Part shown: piece after piece, positions 51,490 through 63,023 of the stretch
Layout: each line of letters opens with the position of its first letter
How positions within the stretch are numbered: the stretch's first letter is position 1
Origin: Tubiluchus corallicola
Taxonomy: Eukaryota > Priapulida > Priapulimorpha > Priapulimorphida > Tubiluchidae
Reading direction: 5' to 3'
NCBI GenBank assembly: GCA_030141605.1
Contig: JAQGDQ010000112.1
Location: 312,501 to 376,500 of the forward strand
DNA length: 64,000 nucleotides
Notes under the pieces: generated by a model
Seen by the model: only the letters and a program-made list of their open reading frames with translations
Databases searched by the model: none
Told to the model about the DNA's origin: nothing
Position numbers and translations under genes: made by a program

Positions 51490-52950
51490 AGCCTCTCATA
51501 ATTTTTGAGTAGTGTTCTTTAGTTTCTTTTTGAGATCTCTTAAGTTCATTGATGATTTTATTTCTTGAGGTGCTGAATTCCACATATTAACTGCATCTTT
51601 ATATATTGAGTTATGGCCCTGTTTAGTCTTTGTCTGAATTTTCTTTATGTTAAGTGTTCTTTTGTTTAAATGTTTATCTTTAATAAAAGGTATATAATTG
51701 TATCCGAATGGTTTGTTGATATTATGTATGTATTTAAGAACGAGCGTAAAGGCGTGGCATTGTGCAATGGATTTAGCTTTTCTGTTTGTCGTTGCTGAAT
51801 AGTTTTTATTTATTTGGTAACCAAGTACACGTTTTAAAGCATAATTTTGCATGAGGTCCAGTTTGGTTAAAAGATTTCTTGGCAGATTGATTAGTAGATG
51901 ACAGCCGAAAGTTAAATAAAGAAAGAACTTTAATTTTGTAGATTAATAATTTAGTTTTTATATTAAGTTAGCCTTTGAGGAAGCAAACACCTTGTTTCAT
52001 TTTTTGTATTTACTATGCTATTAACTTGATTGTCGCACTTTAATCTATTATTATTTCCATACCTAAGAATTTGATTTCTTTAGATTGATACATTGTTTGA
52101 TCAAGCGCGTTAAGTGCTATGCTATCAGTTTTACGTGCTTCGTTTGGGCTTAATAGCAGAAATACTGTTTTTTCAGGGTTCATTTTCAAGTTTGTGTGTA
52201 TGTGTATGTCTAAGCAATACCTTATATTATTGATTACTATATTTAAGTGTTCATCTACGTCTGTTATTGTATATATGTGGTGCCATTTCATTCTATAATT
52301 TATATTCAAGTCCATTTTGAACATTTCTACACGAATATATATGTCGACTAGGTACACATTTGACTTTATTTATGTGCTGTAGATTGTTATTTGTAATACT
52401 TATTACGAAATTGTGATTTGAGAAATGGCTATGTAATGAAGTGTGGACAAGAAGGTGTTTGTTTTGAGGTATCGTGTGATCATGCGTGTAGCTGTGATCC
52501 TTGTGGACGCTTTGTCATTTAATAGTACAATGTTCTGTATGTCTTTATATGTTTAATAGACAGGACTTGCTGGTTTAAGTGAGACATTGAATAAGCACGT
52601 TCTAATTCTAGATCAAGATGTTCTAAGAAGAGATTTCATTGGGTGGCCTGTGAACTATGCATATTAAGTAATTTTTCACTTCGAGCCAGAAGCTTTCGAT
52701 TTGATGTGTTTTTATTTCCTTGACTTCGGTCTAACTATAATGTAACGGAATGTAAAGTGCAACACCACTCCCTCGTTTCTTCCTAAACGATCTTTTCTAA
52801 AAACTTTATAGCCTTTTAGGTCAGTTGACACACTAAGAATGTTGTTTTATTGAACCAAGTTTCACTCAGGCCAGTGACAGTCATTTCTTTTAAATGGAAG
52901 TGGTTTTTAACAAGGCTACGTATATTTAGCTGTAAAAACCTGGCTTCTTT
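51490..52950 (-). pseudogene. Reverse-strand non-LTR retrotransposon with internal deletion (CR1/jockey-like)
   Basis: Reading the minus strand from 52950 down, broken frames give the start of an APE endonuclease (FLQLNIRSL, then VTGLSETWFN), FRKDR..., and WLEVKNYLICIVHRPPNEIS. Next comes a reverse-transcriptase piece at 52357-52040 (TNLKMNPEKTVFLL, IKFLGMEI). Last is the ORF2 end at 51852-51496 (QNYALKRVLGYQ, NMWNSAPQEIKSS). The central reverse-transcriptase fingers and palm with the catalytic YxDD are missing, so it is an internally deleted, inactive copy. The order endonuclease, reverse transcriptase, C-terminus fits CR1/L2/jockey-type elements. Confidence 0.7.
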
Positions 52951-53063
52951 CAGATATTTTAATAAAATGTTTTTGCATCGTCATTACTAAATGTTTTAAT
53001 ATTAGTTGGCCCTGGACTAATTAATTATGTAAAATCTATTTCGATTTATTGTCGGCATAGAAA

Positions 53064-53093
53064 AATCGATTAGTCATTGATTACTAATCGATT
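53064..53093. repeat. Perfect short inverted repeat
   Basis: AATCGATTAG and CTAATCGATT are separated by ten bases. Further ATCGAT words surround it (53040-53225). It may be the end of an AT-rich DNA transposon. Confidence 0.4.
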
Positions 53094-53451
53094 TCGATGA
53101 TTTAAAAAATCTACATTCATTGCTTTTGGATATACGATGATGTACTTTTTATCACTCCTACGTGCTTGACTGTTGACGGAAAAATTCATTGCCAATAATT
53201 TTTGACCATAATCAATTATCGATTACTGGTTGTGGATCAAAGAGATGTTTCTCCTTCCATCGATCGACGAGGTTATCTGTCCAAGAAACGCAGAAACAGC
53301 GTAAATATAGAACCTTGCATATACGATTGTATGCGCATTTAAAAGCTCTTGGGAAACATAAGCGTTGTTGGTTTTTCTTACACAGCAATTAATAACAGCA
53401 CCATGTTTGTAACGTGCTTACAACCTGCACGGGTTATCGTCTAACATATAC

Positions 53452-53742
53452 CTCTAAGACAAGCCAGTGAATCATCAGAGGTTGTCCTAGTCAAGTTTAG
53501 ATGTACATCTCTTTTCAGGCGAGGATCAGGATGTGGCGCATGAAACCGCCCAATGGCAGTATGGGACCCAGGCAGCTCACAAAATTCTTCATTTGAAATA
53601 TGCTCGCCATCCATGCACTTGTCACTCGACAGCTTTCTGCAACCCGCTACTATATTTCCACCTACCAATTTTTTCCTTGATAATAACTGGTCGCGGATAT
53701 TTAATCGTGATTTTCTTAATTCTCCCCGCTCTTCTTTCTGTC
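53452..53742 (-). CDS. Candidate internal exon of an unknown reverse-strand gene
   Basis: A minus-strand frame spanning 53836-53441 contains an exon-like core. A strong acceptor (TATCTCTCTGCAG) is followed by 291 bp open in one frame and then a donor (TTAGAG, GTATAT). Both boundaries are phase 1. The encoded 97 residues are hydrophilic and rich in Arg, Lys and Ser (for example RKLSSDKCMDGE and TRTTSDDSLACLRG). There is no signal peptide, membrane segment or domain I recognise. Base composition is less AT-rich than the surroundings. It could be an exon of a gene on the opposite strand or a relic of an insertion. No neighbouring exons were found. Confidence 0.35.
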
Positions 53743-53867
53743 CTGCAGAGAGATATTGGTTCAATTTAAAAACGTGCTTTCTTTTCTGAGATAAAACTGA
53801 ACCACCTATTGTCCTATTCATTACCGTTTGGAGCAATCGGTAATAGTGTATAGTATAGTTTATATAT

Positions 53868-53870
<3 letters not shown>

Positions 53871-53934
<64 letters not shown>
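53871..53934. repeat. (CA)n microsatellite
   Basis: A CA dinucleotide run of about 64 bp followed by a short GTAT-type repeat. Confidence 0.95.
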
Positions 53935-53936
<2 letters not shown>

Positions 53937-53949
53937 ATGTATGTATGTA

Positions 53950-55878
53950 TTATGTGTATATGTTTATATAATACTTTATTGTAGGAAAAACATACACAAA
54001 ATGTACAGTAATGAATACAGTATACAAATAATTGCATGTGTATGTTCAGTCTTTGAAATGATGTTTTACAATAGTGTCAAATTGTTATTAAATTATACAT
54101 CATTAAAAACTTTTTTAATCCTATATGCATGTTTGTAAGTAAAAAAAACAGTTAAAATTTGCAATTCACACATTTTTACACGCAATTAATCATGAACTGA
54201 ACATATCAAGTATCGGTGGCTTTCAATTAAATACCATTAAGACGTTCACGTATAGTTGTAATCGTTTCTGATTGGGGTCAAAAGAAAAACGCCTGAGGCT
54301 TCTAAAATCTGGTACAGTCCCTAGCTAATGCACGCCGACACACTGCACAAGTTCAACGCCCTTTGAATTTTAAATATTTTTAGCCTAAGTTTTTCTTAAA
54401 AAATTAAAAGATGCGTGCGCGTCTGTGCGTGCGTAGGTGTGTGCGATATACTTTATTTGCCAAAAAATAAGTTCTCAAAAGAATTACATTCCTCGGTATT
54501 AAAAATATTTTCAACATTAAAACGCTATAAAGGCAAAAGCAGCCGGTGCAAAACTGTAAACTGCTAGTGCACAAAACAAAAACTAAAAGCAAAAATTCAG
54601 TAAACTCATTTACATAAATAGATGCAATATGTACATAGTACAATACATAGGCGCAATACGATATGTAATCTACAGTACATAATAAGATTTAATGTAAGAC
54701 AAAATTTACATTAATTTATTACAATATAGAACAATATGCCTGCAATATATACGTATAATAAGAAGAAAACGATGTATACTATAAGCTAGACATAAGTAAG
54801 TACTAGGCTTGGTTGCTTGAATTATTTTTATTTCGACAATATCGTTGCAACTATACGCGTACTCAGTTTTCCTACATGTATTCGAAACTAAATATATACT
54901 ACTAGTGACAAATTGACCATGCACCTAGCTCATTTGTGCTCGTATACATTAAACAGGTATATATGACCAAAGTAATTTTTTGCACGTTCAAATTGGCATT
55001 TCTATATGAGGACGATACAAACGGTAAGCCTGTATTAGATAAAGGTAGCAATAACCGGCGTTTCATGCAAGATTCACCACTCACAATTATCATAAACCCT
55101 GTGGCAGTTTTAGTGATTGTGACGTTGCCCCTACATGCACTGAGATGTCAAGTGAGGTACTAGTCTAATTTTTAACGACAAGACAGACATCATTTACAAG
55201 CTTTATGTGAAATCGCAACCAGTTAACTTATCCAGAAGAAACTACCGGAATATCAACTGCAGTAAGTAATCTAGATAACATTATTTTTGGCAGAGATAAA
55301 TACGTATAACTCTCATTACATCTTTCGCAGTGGTTAAGACAGATCGAAGTCGTTGACCTGTATGCTATAAATATAGGTTACCCTTAATTTTAGAAATTGT
55401 TATAACTGAAAGATATTAAAAAGTGCTTGCAAACGGAGCGCATATATGTATTATTCAGTCGTATTCCACAAGTATTAATGAAGTAAAGTGAACCAAGATC
55501 AAGTTAAAAGTAGTTGTAACAAAATTAATAAACTTTCCATACACGAGCCAGTAGCATTGTGCAACACCAGATTGTACTGCAAAACTTGCAACCTGCATTT
55601 CTATTGAGCTCTATAGGCTATACAGGCGATTAGACCAAGTGGGAATTTTGCGACACCTACGATTCTGCTTCTGAACCATACTGGAGTCTGTAACAAAATA
55701 TTCTTATTTTTAAGATTAATCTGGCTTTACAACAGTGAAGCGCTACATTACAACATTTTCACTAAACCCTTTCGTTCCCACAGCAATTACCAATACTCGT
55801 AAAATATTAGTACCTGAACAACAGACAACCGTAGTTTAATATTATTTTGTTAAAACCCAATTTTCAAACAGGGAAGAT
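53950..55878. other. Spacer upstream of the ShK gene
   Basis: No gene is recognised. Short frames near 54404, 54706 and 54936 have no family resemblance. The ShK promoter should lie at the right end, but no clear core element is seen. Confidence 0.4.
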
Positions 55879-58800
55879 ATGGGACAGCTAACAAAGAGCT
55901 TTTTCTGCTTTGGTTTTATTGGAATGGTGTTTTCAGCTACATTGCGCTACGAGGAAGGATCCCACGGGCACAGTTTGTTTTCACTGAGTAAGTTCATTAT
56001 GACTGCATGTAATTAACTAATTATTGACCTAAGCATAATTAGACCTTTATTATATTCTTTTTACCACTAATGGAGCGAAACCAGTGACGAATGTCATAAG
56101 TCAATCAATGTATATAAATTATGTAGCTAGATGAGTGAGTTGCTAACAAATCACTCATTTTTGGATCCGGCCGAGCGCTAGGTATGTTCATCATGTTATT
56201 GTTGGTGGTGGTGGTGGTGCTATTGTTGTCGTCGTCGTTATTATTGTTGTTGTTGTAGCATTCACCTTTGAAGAGCAGTTTTTATCGTAGTAAGTTGAAA
56301 TTTTGCATGAAAATACTACATACCATTGCGCAAACTGTCACGCAACCCGATTCTTCACTTTCCTAAAACGGCTTGCAAATTTTCCGTTAAAGGGATTAAG
56401 CGTATCTGCCCTAAACATTGGCACGCTGTTGGGGTTTCTTTCATTCTAATATATAAATGGAGCTGCCACAACAATGCATGTCACAATATGTGTTAAACTT
56501 CAGGTTATTGCATTATGCGTTTTGGGTATCTTAGATTAGTTTTTTATTACATTATCGGTTAGTTATTACATTATAATTAGGTTGATTTTATTACGCTATG
56601 TGCTAATTTTTTCTGTCGTTTAATACGTTATCAGTTAAAAAAATGCGTCTAATTTTTTACGAAAGAACAATAGATTCATTACAACTTTAAACGTTTCCCA
56701 TTATTTTCTTATAAACCGTTAACTTTACCAGAATTAATTAGAGAGAATTAGCTCTTCCACGAACCAAATAGGGACCTTTGCCAATATTTTTTCATTTATT
56801 TTTTTACTTGAATCCCGTTGCCGTGACGACGACACTAACGTTGGAAAATCAGTCTGTCTGGAGGTCCTTCGATAACTAAACAATGTTCATCAGAAATTCA
56901 AACACTATATGAACCATACTGTTCTCTAACTATTAACTATGTAGATTGATTTTCAGCAAGATGCAGTCCTTCTTCACCTCTCATGGGCTGTGAGAGACTT
57001 TCAATGCAAGATGATCGGCTGACCATTGAATTGGTCTCGCTCTTGAGGTCCCTGAAGAAGGACGTGAAAAAAGGAAAGCTAACTAATGCAGTAATTGCTC
57101 TCAGATTTGTTTTCTAACTTGACTAAAAGAATTGCCCAAGTTATAGTTCGCCCGGAGCGGTTTTCAAACACTTTGTTTTGTTTGTTAAAAAATATGAAAA
57201 ATTAAAGTGTATAGTAACTTCTGGGACACCCTGTATAATAGTCCCCGTGAATGGTCATGCGGTCTCGTTTTTCTTATAACGACGGTTATTTAAGCATTTT
57301 AGAATAATCGAACCAATAAAGCAATTCCTATACGACACACGCAGTAAAGCGTCAAATAACGAAAAGTCCTTTTGACGAGCACCTTAGATGATTTCCGTAA
57401 AGCGCCAAATAATACATCGCTTACAAAGTGGCGTAATTATAACAGAATTAAGTTTGCTTCTCATACTTAAACTGTAATATTGTATGACCACTTGACAAAC
57501 AGTAACTATTCGATAATTAATTGATTAATACTTTACAGAATGTAACGATAAAAAGTTCGAATGTAGGATGTGGGCAGAGCAAGGTGAATGTGAAAAGAAT
57601 CCAAAATATATGCTAAATCATTGCAGAAGAAGCTGTTTACAGTGTGAAGACGTCCCAGGTAATAACAATTTAAAAACCATTTAATGTCACTTAAAATAAA
57701 CATCTAACTTATATTATAATCTACGTACAAATTTCAATGTAAACAAGTGTAAACGTTACAACTTTGCAGATGCTTATATCAGTCAGTCAGTCAGTCAGTC
57801 AGTCAATCACTCAGTCAGTCAGTAAATTGACAGACAGTCAGTTGGCCAATAGTCAGTCATTGCAGTCAGTCATCTACAATCATTCAACCAGCCTATCGAT
57901 CAGCCTGTTAGTCACTCAGGTATATGTAGGCAATCGCTAACCAATCAATCATTTAATTAATTAACTAGCTCTCACTCATTCAAATTAATAACCAGTTAAC
58001 CAGGATCACTTAGTAACTCAAGAATAAAATATTTCAGTCACTCAGTCAGTCATTCAATGAACTAATCACTAATCAGCAGTTCACGCAGTTAGCCAATTTT
58101 ACACACTCAATAAGACCGCTTAGTGAATGATAAAAATTCTTGATAAATGACAGACTTTATTGGTTTTAGAATGCTTTGATCAACAGAAGAATTGTAAGAA
58201 AGGAGCAAAACAAGGCAAATGCTTCTCATTGGATAACTTCGTCTTCAGCTGTCCTCTAAGTTGCAGGATTTGTGGAGCAAATTCAGGTACACAGCATTAG
58301 AGTTGTGTGAACGGTAGGGTAAAGTGGGGTAATAAAATGGGTGTCTGGAGTGAAATGGACACATTTGTTTTAAGGTTGTATAAGTACTCAGCGTTTTGTT
58401 CAAATGTGAAGGTAGTAACAGTATAGTCTGTCCTTTGTATAGACTAGTTATTGTAGAATGCTACTGAATGTATTCCTTGTTTTTTTCAGTGATATGAGTA
58501 TTTAATCTGTGAGGTTTCTATCATCGTAAAAACATTATTTGGCAAAACTTTGTACTGGCCGTCTATAAAGGGTCGCATAAACGAACTTTAGAGGAGGAAA
58601 GTAAAAGCGTAATAAACGTTTCGAACCCTAGAAGCAGCCAACAAACTGACATAGCTGCTGCAAAGTAGAATGCTACATTGAAATAAAAAATAACGAGAAA
58701 GAAAAGATCAGTTCTTAAAAATTAAAATTTAGAAAAAACTACTCATTTCAAGCGATTGTTGCAATGATAGTATTGTTAGTTTGTCTCCATGGTTACTCAG

Positions 58801-61506
58801 CTTCTTCGGGTATTCAATCCTTGCACCTGAAGTTAGAAGAGTGAGGATTTAATATTCTAGATATTACTAGCATTAATTTTAGATTTTAGCATTTTGCAAA
58901 GTTTCACAAATTTTTGGCAAAATGATCATGTTTTTCGCTACTTTAAACTGCGAGTATCTTGTGACATTTTCGTTTTTGCTCATATATTCTCAAACGTTGC
59001 CTTTTATTCTCAGCAAGGTCGAATTAATAGAAATATTTTTTGTTTTATACTAATTCTAGACGAAGCAGTTAATATAATCGAATAAAAGCATTTTGAATGC
59101 GGTGATCATTTTTGAAATGAAAGTAGCAGAAAAGAATTCTTTAGGTCCATGCACTCTGAAATGGATGCCACAGTCGTCCCTTCATGTTAATTTTCTGAGA
59201 ATTTCTTTTTGATTTATATTCTTTTGTGCAAAAATTTAGCGGCCGTTTTGTTTTTTGTGGTTTTCATCCTTTTGCGTTCGTTTTTATGGTAGCAACAGTT
59301 TTATTTCGAATTTTGCACAGTAAGATTGACAAGACTAGCTATGTTGGCCAGGTTTAACAAAAAACGCATCACGGGTGCAATTTTTCTGAAAATTCTTTTA
59401 GTATATCTATGGTGGTGACCAATTCTTGCATGAAACATGCAATTAACACCTGACAGCATTTGGGAGTTAATGAATCCGTTGTTGAGCTTGTCGAGGGCCT
59501 TGTCCTGTTGTGGCTACACTTCTTCTCTCCTCCTTTTTTCATCTTCGAAATAGTGTGTTTCGTTGTGGATGGTCCAAAACCAGTTTGACTGTAGCTAGGT
59601 TTAGTTATCGAATGATTGACTTTGACTCCTGTTTGCTTGAAATTGGATTTTATTTGGACTTTGTAGGAACAAACACGGCATCCTTATGGTCGTTTGCCAA
59701 CTGTGAGTCCACTGAAAAGAACTTGATGTGGTAACCTAATGTTCTGAATTCTGATGACGTTTCCTGACCAATAAAGACAGTGTATCTTGATAGTGGGCTC
59801 GATGCTCTGGATATTTATCCATCGACAACACTGATGTTGGTGACGTCTTAGTTAGATTTAATGTTCTTGATGGAGCGAAGTATTCGCTGATATGGAACAG
59901 TTCGAGCTTTTTTTTCTAAGATGCTATGATAACAGACAGTACAAATTTTTGAGTTTCTCTTTTGTGTGTAGATCTTTGCTCTTAAAACTCGTTTTGTGAG
60001 TTTCTCAATATCCTATGAGCGGCTTCAATTTGATACTCCATGCCTTTTTCGGAAGTGGATTTGAACAGTGCAGCTGAGCAGGTCTCCTTTATTTGGAAAG
60101 CACATGGTTCATCCTGGAAGCGGGTTGACGAAATGCTTGTCCCAATAAAACATGTTTCGTGCAATTAGTTTTCGGTGCATTGATTAATTACTTTTTGCCT
60201 GCCTGGGCTTCTATAAAATATTTATCACGTTCAACGCGAATTATGTTCATTTTACACTTTGCCATATTGGCTTTACACATTATATAGTATTTGATGCTAG
60301 ATAACGTACAAAACGTCGAGCTCTAGGAAGAGTGGGAAAGTGTCGTTGTAAAAAAATTCATTTCATACTTTTCTTAAAATGCTATAGGTGAAATGCCTTA
60401 AGAATTTCATAAAATGTCTTTCAATAAAATAAATTTTGCACAGCGCTGTAACATATTCATTTATTAATATTTCGATACGAAACGTACTTTACGTAAAAAA
60501 GCAAAGGAACGAATATATTAAAATAACTCTGGATTGAACTAAAACTCAGAAATATCCCTGTTTATGTCTGATTATAATTCATTAAACACTTTAATCAAAA
60601 CAAAATTATTTTCGGAATTACTATCTAATTACAATCACATCTTAGAATGTGTGGATTTTCACCCTGCTTGTTTTGGATGGGCTGCAGAGGGAGAATGCAA
60701 TTCGAATCCAAACTACATGTACTACGTGTGCAGAAAGAGTTGTAGAATTTGCACTGATAGTGAAATTATGAGATGTGAGTATTGTTTTTTATTAGTGTTT
60801 TTAAATGTTATTGCAGTAAACAACAAAATAAAAAAAATTCTAAATAGGAGCGTAGAATTGATGATACGCCTCCAATGATGATCAGTTAAATGCACCTTAA
60901 CTTATACATACCACAAATTTACGTAACACTTATAATGACAAACACTAACATTCTGCAAAATCAAAATAATAGAAGTTGTATTTAAAATTACGATAAATAT
61001 TATATAATCTGCTCACACAGACATTAAAGGAGCATCATACCAATCTGGTGAGATTTTGCAGTAGAAAACAACGTATGATGAGGTGACGGCAAGTTTCATT
61101 AAGTCTCTCCGCAGTTCAGATAATTTTCATAATTTTCCCCTGTAAGGGCGGACCGTTTGAAAAACAAACAACACTTTAAAATTTGGTTTTTCGAGATCTG
61201 ACCAGATATGAAATACCATCACACCAGTACGACAACATACACACTAATTCAGAATTCATATATCCACGGCCATATTAATTAAATCATAGTTTTTTTCATT
61301 TTTTGTGCATAGTTGTAAATATGTTTGATTTTATTCGTCGTTACTTTCCATTACTGCACAGTAGTTTAGATTGCACTGACACATTTGCCTTTAGCAGTGT
61401 AAGTTTTTATTAACTAACACTGATTGATCATCTCTGTAAAATTTTTATCAGTGATTATCAATGTATTTTAATGGCAAATAAACATTATTATATATTATAT
61501 TATTAT

Positions 61507-61543
<37 letters not shown>

Positions 61544-62749
61544 ATTAGTGGCATATCTGTTTCTTTTACGATCTCTGGCACTTTGAATATTTTTTAAAAT
61601 ATCAAATTGGGCGGTAAGCTCAGGTATTATTGAAAGGCAAGATCCTGTGAAGAAAATTGTAAGATCATGAATTTGTGTTATTTGTGTTTCAGTCTAGCTG
61701 AAAATGTAGGCTTAACCTAACTCAACATACTTGCGCGCGGTTTAAAAAATAATTCAAAGTCTGCACTTTTCAGTAGATTGTCAAGTTGTACAGCTTATAA
61801 TTTTCTATCTGCAAGGATTAGTACTACTATAAACTTTTGGGCAAAAGATTGAAACATCGCATTAACCAGATTAATGTAAGGTAATTAATGTTCAATAATG
61901 TAAGAGCGTGTTATGGACACTACACTGTTTAGTGTTGCTACATAAAGAATTGCACAGCAGTCTGCAAGTAACAGTGAATTGTAAACAGTTCTGGAACTAT
62001 GTGCCTAAAATTCTGTTGCCGTACTTGGTGTTCGAAATTTGCTACACCCCGTAGTTGTCAGATCTATGCACCAAAATAAACTTCAAAACGTCCAACATAG
62101 CAGTTTAGTTTACAGCAGCACCTTTAATCTTTGTACATTGATTTCTCGCAATATAGAAAACTTGGCATCACTACACAGAGGCACTAATTTACAATCAATA
62201 TAAAAAATTTACGGTTTTTGAAAAATTTACCTGACCAAAGATTCTTATCAGGAACTTTGAGAAGCTAATTTATACTGCTGCACTAACAGCAGCATTCCCT
62301 GATTTAAGATAGCTGCCACTCTTAGCTCTTCGGGCAGTACCTTATCGCCTCCACACTTCTCTGAATAACTGGGTGGAGTCATTGGGGTTTAAGTAAAGTC
62401 GGTCTGTCATGTGCATATTTAATACTTTTACAAATAATGGAGGATTTCAGTATAAAGCCTTGCAGCTTTGAAACCTGACATGTGTTACTTAGTAGCCACC
62501 TCTATTTTTATGCATGTAGAGTATATTGACTTTAGCAAAGCTTCACCCACAACAGCCCTGAGTAAAGTTACATTATGTTCCTAACTAAGGTTGTATTCTC
62601 GTTTTTATTTGAAAAAAGCTCCTTGCCAAGATAATTCGTGGAGATGCGCAGACTTGGCCGAGGAGGGTGAGTGTGAGAAAAACCCAGAGTTCATGCTTCA
62701 GGAGTGCCCACTGAGTTGCAATACTTGTCAACCAAGAAATAGTGAGTAT

Positions 62750-62797
<48 letters not shown>

Positions 62798-63023
62798 CCC
62801 ACTTCCTCTCGCTCCACTTCATGCTCTCCCATCTCTTCTTACCACCTCCAGATAAGTGAAAATAATAAACATGCCATCTATTTTTATTTCAGTGTGCTTT
62901 GACAGCATCGTTTCCTGTCCAGTGTTGGCGAAAACAGAGGACTGTAATGATGAGCTGATGTACACTCGTTGTCCACATTCCTGCCACCTGTGTACAGATT
63001 ACGAAAATGAAACGCCTAGTTAG
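55879..63023 (+). CDS. Secreted protein with five ShK (ShKT) domains
   Basis: Six exons join to 729 bp (242 residues): 55879-55987, 57539-57658, 58170-58286, 60646-60774, 62619-62741 and 62893-63023. Exon 1 encodes a signal peptide (MGQLTKSFFCFGFIGMVFSA) and a short spacer. Each later exon encodes one ShK domain with six cysteines in the usual order. Domains 1, 3 and 4 keep the GEC..NP.+M core (GECEKNPKYM, GECNSNPNYM, GECEKNPEFM); domains 2 and 5 are more diverged. All introns are phase 1, so one exon equals one domain and any could be skipped without a frame change. ShK modules occur in secreted proteins, in protease-associated regions and in channel-blocking peptides. Here there is no enzyme domain, so the function is open. 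Acidic surface loops and repeated domains suggest an extracellular structural or binding protein rather than a single small toxin. Confidence 0.87.
56198..56258. repeat. Trinucleotide repeat in intron 1 of the ShK gene
   Basis: Mixed GTT, GGT, GTC and ATT triplets form a compound microsatellite of about 60 bp. Confidence 0.8.
56959..57116 (+). other. Possible alternative terminal exon of the ShK gene
   Basis: After the acceptor GATTTTCAG, a frame in phase with exon 1 stays open for 52 codons to a TAA. It encodes a Leu/Lys-rich segment (LTIELVSLLRSLKKDVKKGK). It has no phase-1 donor, so it could only act as a last exon, giving a secreted protein of about 88 residues without ShK domains. It may equally be chance sequence in an intron. 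Confidence 0.3.
57777..57935. repeat. CAGT-type tetranucleotide repeat, degenerate
   Basis: CAGTCAGTCAGT runs with interruptions lie in the intron between ShK exons 1 and 2. Weaker CAGT and CACTCAGT echoes continue to about 58090. Confidence 0.85.
58290..59530. other. Intron stretch between ShK domains 2 and 3
   Basis: No exon is recognised. A GTGGGGTAATAAAATGG-type word at 58324-58350 echoes similar AAAATGGGG words elsewhere in the window, for example near 5905 and 63121. These may be fragments of one repeat family. Confidence 0.35.
59535..60185 (-). pseudogene. Decayed LINE reverse transcriptase C-terminus in a ShK intron (RTE-like)
   Basis: The minus strand, with stops, reads YWSGNVIRIQNIRLPHQVLF and then SGLTVGKRP and VQIKSNFKQTGVKVN. 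This matches the W.GHV.RM...RLPK.+LY.EL..GKR signature and the following DxLK..LK..+I... region of RTE-class elements. The short minus-strand frame at 60164-59982 is part of the same relic. It belongs to the same broad class as 7560-8045 but lies on the opposite strand. Confidence 0.6.
60780..62610. other. Intron between ShK domains 3 and 4
   Basis: A (TA)n run lies at about 61495-61541. No exon or coding element is recognised in the rest. Confidence 0.45.
62751..62793. repeat. (CT)n microsatellite directly after a splice donor
   Basis: The CT run begins nine bases after the donor of ShK exon 5 (GTGAGTATG) and fills much of a 151-bp intron. Confidence 0.95.
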
